In this document: positions 15,817 through 20,128 of the stretch, one piece after another | Layout of the letters: the number at the start of each line of letters is the position of its first letter | Numbering within the stretch: position 1 is the first letter of the stretch | Source of the DNA: CALACW01 sp002431305 | GTDB taxonomy: Bacteria > Bacillota > Clostridia > Oscillospirales > Acutalibacteraceae | Length of the DNA: 20,128 nucleotides | Direction of reading: 5' to 3' | NCBI GenBank assembly: GCA_937890355.1 | Contig: CALACW010000055.1 | Span: forward strand, 1 to 20,128 | Notes under the pieces: model-generated | Told to the model about the DNA's origin: nothing | Databases searched by the model: none | The model's input: the letters and a program-made list of their open reading frames with translations, nothing else | Translations under genes and position numbers: made by a program

Positions 15817-17307
15817 TTATTTAATCGAACTTATATCGAGTTTATCAAAACGCGATATGAACGGTTTGAATTCGTTTAATATTTTATCTGCTCCGCCTAT
15901 GGAATCGCTCTCGATATTAAACGGCAGAATCGGGTCGTGAACACTCAGTCTCAGAAGCATCCAGCCGTCCCCGTGCGCTTTGTCAAGCGAAATTCTGACG
16001 CCCTCTCTGTTATCGTCCGCAACACGCCAGCCCTCGCGCATTCCTGCGTATTTATAAAGGCAGTCGATAACGAAATTTCCGTAAGCTTTAAAGTCGGGGG
16101 CGAGTATTTTAAATCTGTACTCCGCCTCTTCCTTCGGCTCTTTCAGCGAAGAAATAAGACTGTTGAGAGTCTTTCCCTCGTTTTTTAATTTCGCTGTCTG
16201 AATAATAATTTTCGTAATAAGATACGCGCCGTCGTCGAGGAAATAATTCTCCCTCAAAGCAGCGTGACCCGAAGTTTCGATTGCGAGCGGGCAGTTTATT
16301 CCCTCGTTATTAAGGCGGATTGCCTCGTTTATAACGTTTTTATATCCGCGTTTAAATCGGTGATGAACTCCGCCGAGAGTTTTTTCTATAAATTCCTTTA
16401 ACCCGTCGCTCGTCACGGAGTCCGTAACTATCGTACCGCCGGGGTTGTTTTCGAGCGCGATAACGCTTGCAAGCGCGATGAGTCTGTTTCTGTTAATCTC
16501 CCTGCCGTCCGAATCCACGCACGCCGCGCGGTCAACGTCGGTGTCGAATATAACGCCGAGGTCTGATTTTGACTCGATAACAGCCTCGGAAATCGAATCC
16601 ATCGCCGTTTTGTTTTCGGGATTGGGGACATGATTCGGGAACATGCCGTCGGGTTCTAAATATCTGCTGCCGGAAATGTCCGCGCCGAGAGGCTCCAGCA
16701 CTTTATACGCGTAAAAACCGCCTGCGCCGTTGCCCGCGTCGACAGCGATTTTAAAGCCTTTCAGCGGGTGATCAAAGTCGGGAGCGTTTACCCCGTTTTT
16801 AATCATATCGCAGAGAATTTCACTGTATTCGGACATAAAATCGACTTTTTCGAGTTCGCCTTTTTTGTCTCCGAATACCGGAATATTCTCCGCAGTATTT
16901 AATATATTGACAATATCTTCTGATTCAAAACCGCCCTCGCGCGTAAAGAACTTAAGTCCGTTCTTGTCATACGGATGGTGGCTTGCCGTTATCTGAACGG
17001 CGGAATCGCAGCCGAGTTTTACTGTCGTCATAAACATCGACGGAGTGGAAGCAAGCGAACAGTCAAGGACGTGAACGCCGTGTGAAAGCAGCACCTTTAT
17101 AACCGAATTCTTGATACTTTCAGACGAAATACGCGAGTCGTGACCTACGCTTACGGTCATGGTTTCGGGGGATTTGCCGAGTTTTTTTGAAGTATAGCAA
17201 ATAAAAGCGGATGTAATCTTTTCTACGGCGTCCAAAGTAAGATCGGCATTTTCGCCGACTGCCGTACCTCTTACGTCGGTTCCGCTCTTAAGGCTTAACA
17301 GAGACAT
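15817..17307 (-). CDS. Phosphomannomutase/phosphoglucomutase family (alpha-D-phosphohexomutase)
   Basis: 496 aa, full length. GGAGG lies 7 nt before the ATG. The family moves phosphate between C6 and C1 of hexose phosphates through a phosphoserine. The active serine is Ser109 in TASHHPYDKNG (usual TASHNP). The magnesium loop is DTDVDR (255-260). The sugar-specificity loop is ETSGH (344-348), where Glu and Ser fit glucose/mannose-type enzymes. The C-terminal phosphate loop reads LRLSVHDPILPFNIES instead of the common RxSNTxP form, which I believe marks a known bacterial subfamily. It begins 18 nt after the sigma factor stop, so the two are almost surely co-transcribed. It would supply glucose-1-P or mannose-1-P for wall or surface polysaccharide. 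Confidence 0.9.
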   Translation of the reverse strand: MSLLSLKSGTDVRGTAVGENADLTLDAVEKITSAFICYTSKKLGKSPETMTVSVGHDSRISSESIKNSVIKVLLSHGVHVLDCSLASTPSMFMTTVKLGCDSAVQITASHHPYDKNGLKFFTREGGFESEDIVNILNTAENIPVFGDKKGELEKVDFMSEYSEILCDMIKNGVNAPDFDHPLKGFKIAVDAGNGAGGFYAYKVLEPLGADISGSRYLEPDGMFPNHVPNPENKTAMDSISEAVIESKSDLGVIFDTDVDRAACVDSDGREINRNRLIALASVIALENNPGGTIVTDSVTSDGLKEFIEKTLGGVHHRFKRGYKNVINEAIRLNNEGINCPLAIETSGHAALRENYFLDDGAYLITKIIIQTAKLKNEGKTLNSLISSLKEPKEEAEYRFKILAPDFKAYGNFVIDCLYKYAGMREGWRVADDNREGVRISLDKAHGDGWMLLRLSVHDPILPFNIESDSIGGADKILNEFKPFISRFDKLDISSIK

Positions 17308-17325
17308 AGCCTGTCCTCCTTTTAA

Positions 17326-18711
17326 TCAGCCTGCGCCGTTGATATTATCATCGGCGGCGGGGGGATTTTCGGGTTCGTTATCTGCGGGAACGTTGGGTTC
17401 GTCGTTGTTGTTTACGTCGTTATTATTGTTATCATTATTATTATTGTCGTTATTGTTATTATTCTCGTTACCGGGGTTGTTCTCATTTACACGAATTGAA
17501 ACCTGGGTCGTAGTCTCGGGCGCTTTGGTTGTGGTTTCGGGAGCCTTCGTCGTAGTCTCGGGTGCTTTCGTCGTAGTCTCGGCGACGGTCGTGGTTTCTT
17601 TTTCCTTTGTCGTAGTCTCTTTTTTCTTCGTCGTAGTTTCGGCGGCGGTTGTAACGACGGAATCGGGATTCGTCGTATCTTCCTTCTTATGACCGGCAAA
17701 TATCACGACGGCAATAACGCCTATAGCTACAACGAGAACGCATATTATACCTATTAATATTTTAACGGTCGGGGACATTTTTTCGGGGCTGTGAACCCTT
17801 CTGACATCCTCGTAATCGTCGTCGTCATCCTCGTCGTCCGCAGTATCGTCAACAAGAGTTTCGGCTGCGCGTTTCTGATTCTGATATGACGCGCCGGGCG
17901 CCGGAGTCTGCGTATAACGGCTCGGCTGAGCGGAAGAAACAGGGGGCTTATTCAAAAACGGGTCGTTTATGACAGCCTCGCTCTCGCCCGAGATGCACGT
18001 AACGCCCGACTGGGCTGAAACTGCAAGAGAAATCTCCCTGGGAACAATAACGCTCGAGGACATCGTTTCGAGCATATATGTCATAGCGGGGACAAGACCG
18101 TCGAGGTTAAGCCCCTGAGAGCAGAGAGTCTCAACCTGCCCGGTAAGAAGCTCCCTTGCCTTTAAAAGTCTGTTCTTAACCGCGTTTACGGAAATGCCCT
18201 CAACCTGAGCTATTTCCTCGAACGAAAGTCCGCTGAAATAATAGTGCATGAACGCAAGTCTTATCTTATCGGGCATGGAGACAATCATTCTGTCCGTAGC
18301 CTTCATTTTATCAACCGTAACTTTAAACGTATTGACCTCTCTTGCGGCGGTCTCGGCGTCGGCATTAAGAAGAGCCTCGATATTCTGAGACGGAATTTCA
18401 TCCGAATCTTCATACGAAGAATACTTCTCGGGGTCCGCGCGCTTTAAAAATATCTTGCATCTGTTTGACGCGGCAACGTAAAGCCACTTGTCAAACACGG
18501 TCGGGTTGCTTATGGAACCTATATTATTATATACATAAATAAATGTCTCGCGGGTTAAATCCTCGCTCTCGCGCTTCTTTCCGGTAATCTTACAGCAGAG
18601 GAAATAAACCCTCTTTTCATACATAGTATATATGTCGCCGAACGCGCTGAAATCGCCCCTGCCCATGCGGGAGAGGTATTCGGTTACTTTTTTATATTCG
18701 GAGCTTACCAT
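17326..18711 (-). CDS. Membrane-anchored ECF-like sigma factor with Thr/Asn-rich outer tail
   Basis: 461 aa, against roughly 160-220 for usual ECF factors. AAGGAGG lies 8 nt before the ATG. Sigma region 2 is at about 22-91 (FGDIYTMYEKRVYFLCC, RESEDLTRETFIYVYNN, FDKWLYVAASNRCKIFL). Region 4 is at about 146-196 (HYYFSGLSFEEIAQVEG, SVNAVKNRLLKARELL, a helix-turn-helix). A linker of about 115 residues includes an acidic run at 288-302. One transmembrane helix lies at about 317-339 (IGIICVLVVAIGVIAVVIFA). Outside it the tail has ETTTKAP repeats (about 358-403) and Asn/Asp runs (410-437). The sigma part must be in the cytoplasm, so the tail is extracellular. It may act as a one-protein sensor freed or gated at the membrane, but that is inference. 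It leads the mutase-oxidoreductase operon and may regulate itself. No separate anti-sigma gene is nearby. Confidence 0.88.
   Translation of the reverse strand: MVSSEYKKVTEYLSRMGRGDFSAFGDIYTMYEKRVYFLCCKITGKKRESEDLTRETFIYVYNNIGSISNPTVFDKWLYVAASNRCKIFLKRADPEKYSSYEDSDEIPSQNIEALLNADAETAAREVNTFKVTVDKMKATDRMIVSMPDKIRLAFMHYYFSGLSFEEIAQVEGISVNAVKNRLLKARELLTGQVETLCSQGLNLDGLVPAMTYMLETMSSSVIVPREISLAVSAQSGVTCISGESEAVINDPFLNKPPVSSAQPSRYTQTPAPGASYQNQKRAAETLVDDTADDEDDDDDYEDVRRVHSPEKMSPTVKILIGIICVLVVAIGVIAVVIFAGHKKEDTTNPDSVVTTAAETTTKKKETTTKEKETTTVAETTTKAPETTTKAPETTTKAPETTTQVSIRVNENNPGNENNNNNDNNNNDNNNNDVNNNDEPNVPADNEPENPPAADDNINGAG
17401..17590 (-). repeat. Low-complexity tail of the sigma factor (Asn/Asp runs and ETTTKAP repeats)
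   Basis: 17401-17478 encode runs of four or five Asn separated by Asp, from mixed AAT and AAC codons. About 17510-17583 encode tandem 21-nt ETTTKAP units. Such DNA can change length between strains. The Thr-rich part resembles glycosylated or wall-spanning stalks. Confidence 0.85.
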
Positions 18712-18734
18712 ATGCGCCGCCTCCTTAATTTTCT

Positions 18735-18763
18735 ATTTTACAGTATTTATTATAATTTTTCAA
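18735..18763 (-). promoter_or_regulatory. Promoter of the sigma factor operon
   Basis: On the minus strand, -35 TTGAAA (18758-18763) and -10 TAAAAT (18735-18740) are 17 nt apart. The predicted start near 18728 leaves a leader of only about 17 nt, almost all of it the ribosome site (18720-18726). This is a housekeeping-type promoter. I saw no GGAAC-like ECF motif that would prove self-control. Confidence 0.7.
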
Positions 18764-18839
18764 GATAACTTTTATAAAAATAATACAATTACCGTTTAAA
18801 CAGAATAATTCAAATTGATTGAAACAGTATTAAAACAAT

Positions 18840-20009
18840 TTACACGTTTGTAATATTCTTCTTTGACTTTTTTGAAGCGGTGACGGTCGAAAATGCGGAC
18901 AGCACCGCGAATGCCATAAGGAGAAACGGCATGAACGAAAACGTCGTTCTCGAGCCGACAAAACCGAACACAAACTGCGAAATAAAGCCCAGTGCGTACG
19001 CGCCTCCCATGTGAAAGCCCGTGATGTCCGACGAAAATTCACTTCCGAAACGCGTCGGTATCGAATGCAGAATGCTCGGAAATACGGGGCCGAATCCCGT
19101 GCCGACAATAAGCAGACCGACGGCGGCGACAACACCCGAGGGGACGACAAGCAGAACGGCACCTGTAAACGACAGCGCAAGCCCGCCGAGAATCATATAA
19201 TCATCTTTTAATTTATCGGCGATAAAGCCGGAAATGAATCTGCCGAGCATGATTCCGCCGTAGTAGAGCGAAACCCAAAGCGAAGCTCTGTCGGGCGGGA
19301 ACGAAAATACGTTGACAAAGTATGTAGCACCCCATGTGCCGATAATAAATTCCATACTGCAATAGAATCCTATGGAGAGAATGGAGAGCAGTATACCTTT
19401 TTTAGAAAAAATAATTTTAAGAGAGCCTTTTTGATTTTTTGTATTATCGTCGTCCGCGGGCGCGTCGATTTTTATCCATTTTCTTAAGAATACAAGGACG
19501 ATAAGCGCAATGCAAAGCTGGATAACGGCGATAACACGGTAGCCTACGCGCCAGTCGCCCGAATTTTTCAAAAACGCGGACATGATTATCGGGCTTAACG
19601 TAACGCCGACGCCCCAAAAGCAGTGAAGCCAGCTCATGTGACGAGCCTTATAATGAAGCGCGACATAGTTATTAAGTCCGGTGTCGATCGCTCCCGCGCC
19701 GTAGCCCAGAACAATCGCGAATATTATCATCATCCAAATATTGTCTGCAAAACTCATGCCGAAAAGTCCGGCGGACGTAACGAGAATCGATACGAACGTG
19801 ACCCTCGGGGTTCCGAATTTTCGAAGCAGAACGCCCGCGAGAAAACTCGCACCGCCGGTGCACAGACCGACAATGATACTGTAAACGGAGGCAAAACTCT
19901 CTGCAATGCCGAGGTCTGTATGAAGAACGGGCCACGCAACGCCGAATACGGAATCCGGCAGTCCGAGAGAGATGAAAACGATATAAATTACGGCAAGAAT
20001 GGTAATCAT
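18840..20009 (-). CDS. MFS transporter
   Basis: 389 aa with about 12 hydrophobic segments in two halves, split by a charged loop near 178-200 (KWIKIDAPADDDNTKNQK). The ATG at 20009 is preceded by AAGAGGA at 7 nt. Signatures are GLPDSVFGVAWPVL in helix 1, the helix 2-3 loop AGVLLRKFGTPRV, GYGAGAIDTGLNNYVALHY, MSWLHCFWGVGVTLSP, and in the second half GRFISGFIADKLKDD. The GxxNxxVALHY and NWLHxFWGxG-like blocks are typical of the sugar/drug MFS branch that includes FucP- and YbjJ-like proteins, so a sugar or related small solute is likely but unproven. It is transcribed towards the sigma factor operon. I see no convincing terminator in the 128 nt between them, only AAATTG/CAATTT arms. Confidence 0.88.
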   Translation of the reverse strand: MITILAVIYIVFISLGLPDSVFGVAWPVLHTDLGIAESFASVYSIIVGLCTGGASFLAGVLLRKFGTPRVTFVSILVTSAGLFGMSFADNIWMMIIFAIVLGYGAGAIDTGLNNYVALHYKARHMSWLHCFWGVGVTLSPIIMSAFLKNSGDWRVGYRVIAVIQLCIALIVLVFLRKWIKIDAPADDDNTKNQKGSLKIIFSKKGILLSILSIGFYCSMEFIIGTWGATYFVNVFSFPPDRASLWVSLYYGGIMLGRFISGFIADKLKDDYMILGGLALSFTGAVLLVVPSGVVAAVGLLIVGTGFGPVFPSILHSIPTRFGSEFSSDITGFHMGGAYALGFISQFVFGFVGSRTTFSFMPFLLMAFAVLSAFSTVTASKKSKKNITNV

Positions 20010-20128
20010 AAAAAAATCCTCTTTTGTGTTATTTTTACAAATTAAAACAATACTTTACAAAATTCAAACGTTATGATAAAATAAAAAAGTCCGCGAATTA
20101 TATATTCGTGAACCCTGGAGTTACCTGT
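20010..20128. other. Intergenic leader upstream of the MFS gene
   Basis: On the minus strand there are weak promoter candidates: TTGAAT, 17 nt, TAATTT; or TTGTAA, 17 nt, TAAAAA. A small CGAAT/ATTCG hairpin near 20094-20108 is followed by GGACTTTTTTATTTT, which could be the terminator of a gene beyond the right edge. None is strong. Confidence 0.3.

Noticed and set aside
20085..20128. tRNA-like GGTTCACGAAT at the right edge
   Set aside because: It lacks the GGTTCRANYCC T-arm pairing and no acceptor stem can be formed; more like a small hairpin before a U run.

Overview
The window looks like chromosomal DNA of an anaerobic gut-type Clostridia (Oscillospiraceae/Ruminococcaceae-like). The evidence is moderate GC, strong GGAGG ribosome sites, sigma-A promoters of the TTGACA/TATAAT kind, U-tract hairpin terminators, and large secreted modular proteins ending in dockerin-like calcium-binding repeats. 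No rRNA, tRNA, CRISPR array, transposase or phage gene is visible. All genes but two lie on the minus strand.

Left part (1-5871). A very large secreted protein runs off the left edge. It has a signal peptide, an Amidase_6-type cysteine hydrolase domain, an SH3-like domain and about 16 Cys-rich 'GH...C...CxxC' modules. Upstream of its promoter lie a minus-strand terminator and the wreck of a dockerin domain with no gene attached. Divergently, a MIF/tautomerase homologue and a GH27 alpha-galactosidase form a two-gene operon. The galactosidase has an N-terminal membrane anchor and an unusual internal insertion.

Middle part (5872-13423). Two big secreted dockerin proteins lie in tandem. The first has two vWFA domains, TSP3-like calcium loops, a metzincin-type zinc protease domain (HELGHTLGLSH), four 123-bp Cys-module repeats and a dockerin. 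The second has a large unrecognised domain, a BIG2-like Ig domain, a Pro-Thr-Glu linker and a dockerin. Their 3' ends are a perfect 356-bp direct repeat. It runs from the first dockerin codon, through the stop codon and 3' UTR, to the base of the terminator hairpin.

Right part (13424-20128). This holds a ketopantoate-reductase-family enzyme with its own promoter and terminator. A probable three-gene operon follows: a membrane-anchored ECF-like sigma factor, an alpha-D-phosphohexomutase and a Gfo/Idh/MocA oxidoreductase. Last is an MFS transporter.

Taken together this is an exported-protein locus next to sugar-phosphate and sugar-oxidation enzymes. The most unusual items are the sigma factor, which carries a transmembrane helix and a Thr/Asn-rich outer tail, and the dockerin-plus-terminator block that seems to have been copied as a unit. 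No cohesin is present, so what the dockerins bind is not shown here.
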